From positions 1 through 64,000 of the forward strand of contig CAKSUT010000010.1 in NCBI GenBank assembly GCA_934502885.1: a DNA stretch of 64,000 bases, given 5' to 3'. The notes beneath the pieces are model-generated. The model was not told where the DNA came from. It searched no databases and saw only the letters and a list, made by a program, of their open reading frames with translations. Both the position numbers and the translations under genes were made by a program. This DNA comes from an uncultured Eubacteriales bacterium (GTDB lineage: Bacteria > Bacillota > Clostridia > Oscillospirales > CAG-382). This document shows positions 55,887 to 63,964 of the stretch, one piece after another (the stretch's first letter is position 1; the number at the start of each line of letters is the position of its first letter).

Positions 55887-55992
55887 AAGAACCGCTCTCC
55901 GTAAAAAGAGGGCGGTTTTGTGTTGTCAATATGAGAGTGTCACAGGTTGCATACCGTTACAAACTTCGCGCTGTGCGGCTTTCCGTCCCGGG
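55887..55992 (+). repeat. duplicated 3' UTR block, copy 1
   Basis: 106 bp including the terminator, matching 59080-59185 at 104 positions (differences at 55919 and 55978). It shares no coding sequence with the flanks. The following 56004-56150 holds two short hairpins (ATACGC/GCGTAT at 56061-56077 and GCATTCC/GGAATGC at 56082-56099) with ATTTCAC linkers. Confidence 0.92.
55890..55919 (+). terminator. terminator of the 1197-aa beta-helix gene
   Basis: A 9-bp stem (ACCGCTCTC/GAGGGCGGT, one G-T pair) is followed by TTTTG about 20 nt after the stop. It is part of a 106-bp block repeated almost perfectly after the next gene. Confidence 0.8.
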
Positions 55993-56180
55993 CCGTACAA
56001 TGCTGCGTCGCAACTCGAAGTATCATGCGACATTTCACATCAAGCGAAGCGAGATATTCCATACGCTGAAAGCGTATTTACGCATTCCGTTAGGAATGCA
56101 TTTCACGCTTTGCGCCGTGCCTTGCAAAATCCCACCCTATTTTAAAAAAATACACCATAGATTTTTATGGAAAAGACGTG

Positions 56181-56186
56181 TATAAT
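56181..56186 (+). promoter_or_regulatory. -10 box of the 946-aa beta-helix gene
   Basis: A perfect TATAAT is preceded by a poor -35 (TAGATT at 56158-56163, 17-bp spacer). It lies downstream of the in-frame ATG 56167, which argues for translation from 56224 or 56227. Confidence 0.6.
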
Positions 56187-56223
56187 AGTGACGAAAACAC
56201 AACCGACGAAAGGAAATACTGCA

Positions 56224-59064
56224 ATGATGAAGAAAATTCTTGCAGCGGTGCTTCTTGCCACCATCGCTCTCACCGGTGTTCCGACTTTTACCGCGTTCTC
56301 GGCAGATGAAACAATGCCCGAGGTCGAATACTACAAGGAACGGCTCTCCGACGCCTTTGTTTATGAACTGCGTCCCGAAAAGGGGGACGAAATACCGTTC
56401 GGCAAGGGAAGGTACATCGACTGCTACTACCCAAGAGGCTGCGGTCAGGATCGCCCGGAGTTTTACACATGGGGAAGCGGAAAAATAGGTGTCGAGGGGC
56501 ACTACGTCAAGTTTTCCCCCGGAAAGAGCGACGAGATGTCTGTGACATTTGACACCTCGCCGAAGAGCTATTACATGGACTACTCAAAGCCGTTTTTCAC
56601 CTTTGCCGTAAAGGCGGACAATGCGTTCGACGGATTTATCACGTTCAGAACTCTCGACGGAAAGTATATGAAAACCTGGAGCGTCAATTTCACGGGAAAG
56701 TGGCAGAAGGTGATTCTCGACTTCTCCGATAAGAACGGCTGGACATTAAAGAACGCCGACGGAGAATACACACCCGTCTACGCAACGCCTTTCAGCAATG
56801 AGGTAAACTCTCTTTTCGGCGGTCATGCGATGAGGCTTGCCGGCACGGAGAAGTGTTCGGAGTATCTTTTCGACTACATGGCGATGTTTTCAACTCTTGA
56901 GGAGGCTCAAAACTTCACGGGTCTTGCCGATATCGAAAGCACTTCCGTTCCCGAAGCCGTGGTTGTGCGGTCGGTTCTTGACGCAAAGTCGAGAAAGCCA
57001 ATTGTATTCATGAGCGGCTACCCCGACGGCACATTCAAGCCGAACAAGGGCATGACGAGAGCGGAGGCGTGTACGGTTCTTGCGCGTCTTATGGGCAGTG
57101 AGACGGAGATTTCCGAAAGAGTTTCAAGCGGTGCCGCCTCACGTTTTACCGACATTAAGCCCGACGCATGGTATTACAGGTACATAGCGTTTCTCGACGG
57201 CAACGGAGTCCTCAGTGATTTCGACGGCGAGTTTTGCCCGAACGCCCCGATAACCCGTGCGGAATTTGTGGGAATGCTTCTTGCGGCAAAGGGATTTTCC
57301 GAAACAGTACCGACGGGAACATTTACCGATGTGAAAGAGGATACGCCGTTTTCGTCCGCAATATATTCGGCAAGCAGTGCCGGCGTCGTCAGCGGCTATG
57401 CCGACGGCACATTCAAGCCCGACAAGGCACTCAGCCGTGCGGAAATTGCGGTTATTTTGTCGAGGCTTCTCGATATAAAGCCTATGAAAGACGAAAAACA
57501 GATGTTCAGCGACCTTGATAAATCATTCTGGGGGTACGGAGAAATCATGGCAGTTATAATTCCAAATTCACTTAAAATCGACACCGAGAAGACAAAAACG
57601 GTTCTCGCCGAGGTTGATGAAAAAGCAAAAGCACTCAAAAAGAGCATTACCGAAACAAAGACTGAGGTAGTAGTTAAGGGTACAAAGTACTATGTCGCCG
57701 CAGACGGCAACGACGCAAACGACGGCAAGAGTCCCGAAAAAGCATGGAAGTCTATCGCAAAGGTTTCAGAGACCGCATTTGAAAACGGCGACGGCGTATT
57801 CTTCAAGAGAGGCGATACCTTCAGAGTCAACGGCAGACTCCTTCTCAAGAACGGCGTTACGTACTCCGCATACGGCGAGGGCGAAAAGCCGATAATCACG
57901 GCGTCTCCCGAAAACGGTGCAAATCCCGACAAGTGGGAGCTTTACGACGAAGAAAACAAGGTCTGGCGTTACACAACGAAGATGAAAGACCAGGGAACTC
58001 TCGTGTTCGACGGCGGAAAGGTATGTGCGGCAAAGCTCACTCCGGATTTTAAAGGCGGAAAGTTTATCGACAACTCCGGGAACGCATTCACCTCGGCGAA
58101 TATGAAGAACGATCTTGAGCTTTTCTGCGACACGGTTGACGGAGTGACATCGTATCCGAACCCCCGAACCACTCTCGGCTACATTTACTTAAGGTGCGAA
58201 AGCGGAAATCCGGGCGAGGTGTTCGAGTCGATAGAATTCATGCCGTCCGACCACATAATGAAAGCGGGTACGGCCGACGACAGGCTTCGCAGCGTTACGA
58301 TAGACAATCTGGATGTGCGTTACGGCGGTGCTCACGGAATACATTGCAGTGCGGCGTCGGATTACACGGTGCAGAACTGTGTTTTCGAGTACATCGGCGG
58401 CGGTGTGCAGAGCTACACGCTGACAAGCACGGCAGGACGTCCCGTGAGATACGGCAATGCGGTTGAGCTGGGAACGTGCGACGGATTCACGGTAAAGAAC
58501 TGCTACATAAACGAAATCTACGACGCCGGACTTACCTTCCAGACGGGCAGCGGAGCGGTTGACGAGTGCGTAAAAAATGTGACCTTTGAGGGCAACCTCA
58601 TCGAAAACTGCACGTATTCCGTAGAGTGCTTCATGGGCAAACCGAAGACCGAGGGAGCGGACAAGCACATCGAGAATTTCCTTGTGAAGGACAACATCAT
58701 GCGTTTTGCCGGCTGCGGCTTCGGAAACACACGCCCCGACAAGGCAAATGTTGCGCACATCAAGACATGGAACAACTACAACAAGGTAAAGGACAGAAGC
58801 TTTGTAATTGAGGGCAACACCTTTGACCGCAGTACGTACATGATGTTCCACATAGGCGTAAACGACGAGGCGAACCTCGATTCCATGCCGATAATGAGAA
58901 ACAACCTTTTCGTGCAGACGCTGACGACAAGCGAAAACTCCGCCTCTCTCGGCATTTTCGGCGTCGGAACCGACAGAAAGCCATACGATGCAAGCATTCC
59001 GAATTTCCTCAAGGAGTTCGCTGTTCTCGAGTCGGACGGCAACGTATTTCTGTTTGCGGAGTAA
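56224..59064 (+). CDS. secreted SLH and right-handed beta-helix protein (946 aa), paralog
   Basis: A shorter paralog of the preceding gene. It has a signal peptide (MMKKILAAVLLATIALTGV; cleavage near FSA) and one jelly-roll-like module (about residues 15-235; GKGRYIDCYYPRGCGQDRPE). Three SLH domains lie at about 250-460 (GYPDGTFKPNKGMTRAEACT). The C-terminal beta-helix runs from about 487 to 946 and opens with KYYVAADGNDANDG. GAAAGGA precedes two adjacent ATG codons (56224, 56227), and the -10 box at 56181 rules out the earlier ATG. It differs from its neighbour by having one N-terminal module, while 406 bp across the last SLH repeat and linker are identical, a sign of gene conversion. Substrate unknown. 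Confidence 0.85.
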   Translation: MMKKILAAVLLATIALTGVPTFTAFSADETMPEVEYYKERLSDAFVYELRPEKGDEIPFGKGRYIDCYYPRGCGQDRPEFYTWGSGKIGVEGHYVKFSPGKSDEMSVTFDTSPKSYYMDYSKPFFTFAVKADNAFDGFITFRTLDGKYMKTWSVNFTGKWQKVILDFSDKNGWTLKNADGEYTPVYATPFSNEVNSLFGGHAMRLAGTEKCSEYLFDYMAMFSTLEEAQNFTGLADIESTSVPEAVVVRSVLDAKSRKPIVFMSGYPDGTFKPNKGMTRAEACTVLARLMGSETEISERVSSGAASRFTDIKPDAWYYRYIAFLDGNGVLSDFDGEFCPNAPITRAEFVGMLLAAKGFSETVPTGTFTDVKEDTPFSSAIYSASSAGVVSGYADGTFKPDKALSRAEIAVILSRLLDIKPMKDEKQMFSDLDKSFWGYGEIMAVIIPNSLKIDTEKTKTVLAEVDEKAKALKKSITETKTEVVVKGTKYYVAADGNDANDGKSPEKAWKSIAKVSETAFENGDGVFFKRGDTFRVNGRLLLKNGVTYSAYGEGEKPIITASPENGANPDKWELYDEENKVWRYTTKMKDQGTLVFDGGKVCAAKLTPDFKGGKFIDNSGNAFTSANMKNDLELFCDTVDGVTSYPNPRTTLGYIYLRCESGNPGEVFESIEFMPSDHIMKAGTADDRLRSVTIDNLDVRYGGAHGIHCSAASDYTVQNCVFEYIGGGVQSYTLTSTAGRPVRYGNAVELGTCDGFTVKNCYINEIYDAGLTFQTGSGAVDECVKNVTFEGNLIENCTYSVECFMGKPKTEGADKHIENFLVKDNIMRFAGCGFGNTRPDKANVAHIKTWNNYNKVKDRSFVIEGNTFDRSTYMMFHIGVNDEANLDSMPIMRNNLFVQTLTTSENSASLGIFGVGTDRKPYDASIPNFLKEFAVLESDGNVFLFAE

Positions 59065-59079
59065 TTGAAAAAGAATAAA

Positions 59080-59185
59080 AAGAACCGCTCTCCGTAAAAA
59101 GAGGGCGGTTTCGTGTTGTCAATATGAGAGTGTCACAGGTTGCATACCGTTACAAACTTCGCGCTGTGCGACTTTCCGTCCCGGG
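59080..59185 (+). repeat. duplicated 3' UTR block, copy 2 (with terminator)
   Basis: The 106-bp counterpart of 55887-55992, containing the ACCGCTCTC/GAGGGCGGT terminator stem at 59083-59111, here followed by TTTCG. The block ends just before a GTACAATGC sequence that joins it to a gene remnant. Confidence 0.92.
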
Positions 59186-59188
59186 ATG

Positions 59189-59269
59189 TACAATGCGGAC
59201 ATTCCCGCGACGCTGAAAGTGTTCGGCATCTCCGAAGAGAACGGCAACGTATTCCTGTTTGCGGAGTAA
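59189..59269 (+). pseudogene. 3' relic of another SLH/beta-helix paralog
   Basis: Twenty-six codons plus TAA read YNADIPATLKVFGISEENG and then NVFLFAE. This matches the C terminus of the 1197-aa protein (YNADIPTTLKMFGISEENG, NEFLFAE) with three changes. There is no start or upstream coding sequence: the relic is fused directly to the duplicated 3' UTR at GTACAATGC. That 9-mer is present both in the intact UTR (55995-56003) and in the intact gene (55791-55799). Deletion of a whole gene copy between these short repeats explains it. Confidence 0.85.
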
Positions 59270-59328
59270 GCGCGGCATTTCCCTTGAAATTTAATAAAAT
59301 ATATGTAGATAAGATACCGAAAGTGTGG

Positions 59329-59334
59329 TATAAT
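59329..59334 (+). promoter_or_regulatory. extended -10 promoter of ychF
   Basis: TATAAT is preceded by TGTGG (extended -10) and a weak -35 (TAGATA at 59306-59311, 17-bp spacer). It stands 58 bp before the ychF start. Confidence 0.75.
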
Positions 59335-59392
59335 CTGCAAGGACGGTTTCGCGAACGGAACCATGAAGGAAAGTATTCAAGGAGATGCAAAT

Positions 59393-60487
59393 ATGAAATT
59401 AGGTATAGTCGGACTGCCGAATGTCGGCAAAAGCACGCTTTTCAACGCGATAACAAACGCGGGCGCCGAGGCGGCGAACTACCCGTTCTGCACGATTGAC
59501 CCGAACGTCGGCATTGCGCCCGTTCCCGACAAGAGACTCGACGTTCTCGCCGAGATGTACAACCCCGAGAAGTACACGCCGGCGGTGATTGAATTTGTTG
59601 ACATTGCGGGTCTTGTCAAGGGTGCGTCGCACGGAGAGGGTCTCGGCAACAAGTTTTTGTCGCACATTCGCGAGGTTGACGCCATTGTACACGTTGTCCG
59701 CTGTTTTGAAAATTCCGACATTATTCATGTCAACGGCAAGGTTGACCCGGCGAGCGACGTTGAGACGATAAATCTTGAGCTTGTGTATTCCGACATTGAA
59801 ATTCTCGAGCGCAGGCTCGACCGTGCAAAGAAGACTCTCAAAGGAGACAAGTCCGCGCAGCGTGAAATTGACCTTATAGAGAAGCTTCTTGCGGCTCTCA
59901 ACGAGGGCAAAAGTGCGAGAACTCTCGACTTTACCGAAAGTGAGCGTGAGCTTCTTGCGGACATACCGCTTCTGAGCCTCAAGCCGGTAATTTACGCCGC
60001 GAACATAGACGAAGAGAACATAGCCGCCGACCCCATGGAGAATCCGCACTACGTTGCGCTCAAGAAGATTGCCGACGCGGAGCATTCCGAGATAATTGTA
60101 ATCTGCGCCGAAATCGAGGCGGAGATAGCGCAGCTTGAGCCGGAGGAGAGAAAGGAATTTCTCGCCGACCTCGGACTTTCCGAGTCGGGACTCGACCGTC
60201 TTGTCAAGGCAGGCTACAAGCTTCTCGGTCTTATCAGCTACCTCACTGCAGGACCTAAAGAGGTTCGCGCGTGGACGATCGAAGAGGGTACAAAAGCTCC
60301 TCAGGCGGCAGGAAAGATTCACTCCGACTTCGAGAAAGGCTTCATCAGAGCGGAGGTCATTGCGTTCGACGACCTCGTCGCCTGCGGCTCGGTCAACGCC
60401 GCCAAGGACAAGGGTCTCATGCGAAGCGAGGGTAAAGACTACGTCATTAAGGACGGCGACGTCGTCCTCTTCAGATTTAACGTGTGA
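59393..60487 (+). CDS. ychF: ribosome-binding ATPase YchF (Obg family)
   Basis: A P-loop nucleotidase of 364 aa that binds ribosomes and prefers ATP, implicated in stress and redox responses. The G1 motif is GLPNVGKSTLFNAIT at residues 6-20, and G3 is DIAGLVKGASHGEGLGNKFL. The usual G4 NKxD is replaced by NIDEEN, as expected for the ATP-preferring YchF subgroup. The C-terminal TGS domain spans about 280-364 (TAGPKEVRAWTIEEGTKAPQ). ATG 59393 has AAGGAG 8 nt upstream. It is a monocistronic housekeeping gene set between surface-protein genes, and its 3' side is occupied by a MITE-like element. Confidence 0.96.
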   Translation: MKLGIVGLPNVGKSTLFNAITNAGAEAANYPFCTIDPNVGIAPVPDKRLDVLAEMYNPEKYTPAVIEFVDIAGLVKGASHGEGLGNKFLSHIREVDAIVHVVRCFENSDIIHVNGKVDPASDVETINLELVYSDIEILERRLDRAKKTLKGDKSAQREIDLIEKLLAALNEGKSARTLDFTESERELLADIPLLSLKPVIYAANIDEENIAADPMENPHYVALKKIADAEHSEIIVICAEIEAEIAQLEPEERKEFLADLGLSESGLDRLVKAGYKLLGLISYLTAGPKEVRAWTIEEGTKAPQAAGKIHSDFEKGFIRAEVIAFDDLVACGSVNAAKDKGLMRSEGKDYVIKDGDVVLFRFNV

Positions 60488-60510
60488 CGAGGGGACGAGG
60501 GGGCTACGAA

Positions 60511-60945
60511 GGCGAAGATTACGAGGGTGTCCTTTTCTTGAAAGAAAAGGACCAAAAGAACTTTGTCGATTTCAAAACTGCGTTTTGAAATGGGAAGTCT
60601 TTTGTATAATTTTGAGGTTATACCGCACGACGTCGTCAAAAGGCGGACTCCGTCGTGAAGTGAGCAAGGACTCATCTAATCGAACAGAATACGCAAGTCG
60701 GCGACCATATATTCAAGTCGCCGACTTGCGTATTTTCTCGGATTATGGTGCTGATTTGACAGTCCCTCAGTCACGGCAAGCCGTGACAGCTCCATAGGTT
60801 GCTCTGCAACCGGTTACACAGGGGAGCCTCGTGAGCGGCTCCGCCCGCTCACTCCAAGACACCCATCCTGCAAAGCGTAAGCTTTGCTTTTGAAGTTCTT
60901 TTGGTCCTTTTCTTTCAAGAAAAGGACACCATCGTAATCTACGCC
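60511..60945. mobile_element. MITE-like element with 53-bp terminal inverted repeats
   Basis: Arms at 60511-60563 and 60893-60945 are inverted copies matching at 51 of 53 positions, with the inner 37 bp identical. Each arm contains a TCCTTTTCTT palindrome. The interior of about 330 bp holds a TTTCAAAAC/GTTTTGAAA hairpin, a long stem with CGCAAGTCGGCGAC arms (about 60692-60728) and a CTCAGT hairpin unit (60758-60855). No coding capacity and no clear target-site duplication. The right end recurs at 37049-37090, where similarity runs to the CGTCGG edge, so the real border may be 60951. Confidence 0.75.
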
Positions 60946-60963
60946 CGTCGGTCAATCCTTTTG

Positions 60964-63894
60964 TCAGCCGTCGATGACAAGGAATTCCGAGCCATTGTCT
61001 CCGAGTGCTTCGAGCCTGTCGCGGATATCGGCGGAGGCAAGGAAGACCTGACCGTTTCTTCCGGCAAATACCGGAAGTCCCCTTCCCTGAACGAAAATGT
61101 TGTCGGTGTATACCGCAAGACTTCCCCCGTCGTTGCCTGCGGTGATAAGCCTGTCGGGCGAACGGTCAAGTATGTTGCTCCGAACGACGTAATTCTTCGT
61201 CGCTTTCGTCATGCCGCCGTTCCTTATGAGCGCCGCAAGACCGGTGTCGGGACGGAAATCAAAGCCGAAGCCGCCGCAGGTGCGGAGCAGGTTGTTCTCA
61301 ATCGTGATGTCCTCGTGAACAGAACCTGCCGTCTCGTCCGCTCCGACGAAAATCTCAATGCCGTAAACGCACCTCTCGGCAACGTTGCCGCGGTAAACGA
61401 TGTTTCTGTCCTCTACCTTGTCCGTTTTAGCCGACTGATGCGTCATCGCCGCATCGTAAATGTCGTGCATATAGCAGTTTTCAACCGTGAAATCAACCGC
61501 TTCACCGTAAATCTGAACCGCGTTGCCGTAGGCGGTCGGCCATGTCCTGCCGTTGTAGCCGGCGTCGAACTGCACAGAGCCGCCGATGAAGTAAAACTCG
61601 CAGTTGCGGACGGTAAGTCCGTGCGCCGACGCCGCACCTATTCCGTGAGAACCGGTGTAGGCAAGCGTGAGTCCGTCAATCGTCACGTTCTCCGACGTGC
61701 CGCCGAACGTGAATATGTGTCCTTTCTCGGCAAACTCAATATCGCCGTAAATCTCACCCGGGTTGCCCTTTTCGCACCTGAGATATACCTTGCCCGACTT
61801 GTCGTGTACAAACGAAAGATCGTCGGTGAGATTCTTGTAACTGTCAAACGAGCGCTTCTTTCTTGCGTCGAGGTGCTTTCCGTCCTTCTCGGTCGTGACG
61901 TAAACCTTGCGTGCCGCCGTGCCGTCGAGGACTATGTTTCCGACGTCCTCGGAGACGCTTTCCGCATACTCCCAGATTCCGTCTGCGTCGGTCTTTTTCC
62001 AGAGAGAGGCGTCCGCACTGTTCTTGCCCCAGCCGAAAATATTCGGCTTCGCACCGTCGCCGTATGCGGAGTAGGTCACGCCGCTCTTCGCCAATATGTG
62101 TCCTCGGAATGTGTCGCCTCTTCTGAAAAGTACGGCGTCGCCGGAGGCTATTTCCGCAGAGTTCGCCTTGGAGAGCGTCTTCCATGCGGTCGCTTCGGTG
62201 AGTCCGTCAGCACTGTCGTCGCCGTCGGCACTGATATAATACTTCTTTCCCGTTACGGAAACCTCGGATTTTGCCGCTCTTATTTCGGCAATGCGCTTTT
62301 CCGTCACAAGGTCAATACCCTCGAGAGAAGCACTCGGAGTGAGTGTGGGAAGCGCCGTGCGAAGCTCCTTTATGTACTCCGACGCATTCTTTGCGTTCTC
62401 GGAGAGTGCAAATGTCTTTGTGTCCATATTTACGCTCCATACCTGCTTGCCGTCAACAGTTTCCGACGACGAAGCGGCGATAATATTGTTCTTTGCCCAG
62501 TGGGTCGAAATGTCGGAGAATTTGTTCGCAAAGTCCGCACCGTCAACTGTCTTTCTGCCGAGAAAGCGGTCGATTATCGTCACAAACTCCGCTCTCGTTA
62601 TCGTGCCGTCGGGGCGGAAAGTGCCGTCGCTGTAGCCGTTTACGATGCCGGCCGAAGTAAGCGAATATATTTCGGCTCTGCCGGTTTCACGCTTTACGTC
62701 GGAAAAGTCCGCAATGCGGTACGCCGCAAAATCGCCTATACCGTAAATGAGTCTGCAAACCTCTTCACGTGTTATCGGCTGTGTCGGGAACACCTTGCCG
62801 CCGCGCACGAACGACTCGAGAAGTCCGAGGTTTTCCAGAAGAGCGATGCTGTCGTGATACCATGCGCCGCTCTCTACGTCTGAAAGCTCGCTTGTGAATT
62901 TTTCGGTGCCGTCGGTCACAATGAGACGTGAGATTATCGCCATAGCCTCGGCACGTGTTATTGTGTTCTGCGGACGGAAAGTACCGTCGGAATAGCCGTT
63001 GATGAATGCGCCGTCGGACTTTACGGTTATCTTACTTTCCTCCGCAAGGGTCGGATCATACGGCTTTACCGTGTCAAACGCCGTAAACCAGCTCTCTTTT
63101 GCGTCGGCATACCGTGAAACGTCAAGCACACGCTCACCCTCGACGTTGCCTTCGTAGTCTTCGCCTCGGCAAGCACCCACCGTGCCGCCCGTGATTGTGA
63201 CGTATGAATTGCCCTTGACGTTCTTGTCCGTGACGCCGGAGCCGTTGTTGCAGCCGCCGTTTACCGTGGCTACCGTGCCGCCTTTTACCGTGATGTTGGT
63301 ATTGCCGAGAACGTTTCCGTTGCGGCTTCCGCCGCAGATGAGGGTGTATGTTCCGCTGTATACAACGATATTCGTGTCGCCCGGAACCTCATAACCGCCG
63401 TCGCCGCCGCCTCGAATGCAAAGGTCGGTTGTGACCTCGTCGTCTTTGCGCACGACGGAAATTCCGCTGCCCATTATGAGTCTGTGTCCTCTGGCGTTTA
63501 TGAAACGGTAGCTTGAGGGGAGCAGGAGTGTTATGTGCTCTATTCTGAGGTCGCCGCCGATGTGGAGCGAGCTTTCAAGCTCAAAGACCGAGTCGTCGCC
63601 GAGACCTGTTATCGTGATTCCGCCCATATCGCCGCCGTCGGAAACCCACTTTATTCCGTCGGGATTCGACGCCTTATCGACGACAACCACCGTGCCGCCC
63701 TGCGTACCGAGCAGTTCAAAGGCTTTGTCAAAAGTCGCGACAGGACTTTCGGCGGAGAGCCCGTCGTTTGAGTCACTGCCGTTTGCATCGATATAAACGA
63801 TGTCTGCGTCGGTTTCGTCTGCGGCAAAGGCAAACGGCGTCAATGTGATGAGTAATGCGAGCAAAAGCGCCGCAATGCGGAGTTTTCTTTTCAC
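60964..63894 (-). CDS. secreted beta-helix protein with internal SLH triplet (976 aa)
   Basis: Third member of the surface family, with a signal peptide (RKLRIAALLLALLITLTPFA; cleavage near AFA). An N-terminal beta-helix-like region spans 33-270 (VYIDANGSDSNDGLSAESP and glycine-rich turns). Three SLH domains (about 290-490) follow; two contain GYSDGTFRP. The second beta-helix part (about 565-976) is opened by KYYISADGDDSADGL and contains GVTYSAYGDGAKP, shared with the other two paralogs. The start is GTG 63894 with AAAGGGG 8 nt upstream. It converges on ychF. The N-terminal module differs from the jelly-roll modules of the plus-strand paralogs, so the ligand may differ. Confidence 0.85.
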   Translation of the reverse strand: MKRKLRIAALLLALLITLTPFAFAADETDADIVYIDANGSDSNDGLSAESPVATFDKAFELLGTQGGTVVVVDKASNPDGIKWVSDGGDMGGITITGLGDDSVFELESSLHIGGDLRIEHITLLLPSSYRFINARGHRLIMGSGISVVRKDDEVTTDLCIRGGGDGGYEVPGDTNIVVYSGTYTLICGGSRNGNVLGNTNITVKGGTVATVNGGCNNGSGVTDKNVKGNSYVTITGGTVGACRGEDYEGNVEGERVLDVSRYADAKESWFTAFDTVKPYDPTLAEESKITVKSDGAFINGYSDGTFRPQNTITRAEAMAIISRLIVTDGTEKFTSELSDVESGAWYHDSIALLENLGLLESFVRGGKVFPTQPITREEVCRLIYGIGDFAAYRIADFSDVKRETGRAEIYSLTSAGIVNGYSDGTFRPDGTITRAEFVTIIDRFLGRKTVDGADFANKFSDISTHWAKNNIIAASSSETVDGKQVWSVNMDTKTFALSENAKNASEYIKELRTALPTLTPSASLEGIDLVTEKRIAEIRAAKSEVSVTGKKYYISADGDDSADGLTEATAWKTLSKANSAEIASGDAVLFRRGDTFRGHILAKSGVTYSAYGDGAKPNIFGWGKNSADASLWKKTDADGIWEYAESVSEDVGNIVLDGTAARKVYVTTEKDGKHLDARKKRSFDSYKNLTDDLSFVHDKSGKVYLRCEKGNPGEIYGDIEFAEKGHIFTFGGTSENVTIDGLTLAYTGSHGIGAASAHGLTVRNCEFYFIGGSVQFDAGYNGRTWPTAYGNAVQIYGEAVDFTVENCYMHDIYDAAMTHQSAKTDKVEDRNIVYRGNVAERCVYGIEIFVGADETAGSVHEDITIENNLLRTCGGFGFDFRPDTGLAALIRNGGMTKATKNYVVRSNILDRSPDRLITAGNDGGSLAVYTDNIFVQGRGLPVFAGRNGQVFLASADIRDRLEALGDNGSEFLVIDG

Positions 63895-63934
63895 TTGTGA
63901 TACCCCTTTCGGTGTGAAATTTCATATTACACTC

Positions 63935-63964
63935 ATTTTACACCGGCATATGCATACATGTCAA
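63935..63964 (-). promoter_or_regulatory. promoter of the 976-aa surface-protein gene
   Basis: On the minus strand TTGACA (63959-63964) and TAAAAT (63935-63940) are 18 bp apart, about 40 bp ahead of the GTG start. Confidence 0.75.

Noticed and set aside
56167..56223. Upstream in-frame ATG of the 946-aa surface gene
   Set aside because: It precedes the TATAAT at 56181 and would add a polar stretch before the signal peptide; ATG 56224 or 56227 fits better.
60511..60945. Interpretation of the inverted repeats as a simple bidirectional terminator
   Set aside because: The arms are 53 bp, 330 bp apart, and not followed by T-runs. Each arm does contain its own palindrome, so some terminator activity is possible, but this does not explain the long matching ends.
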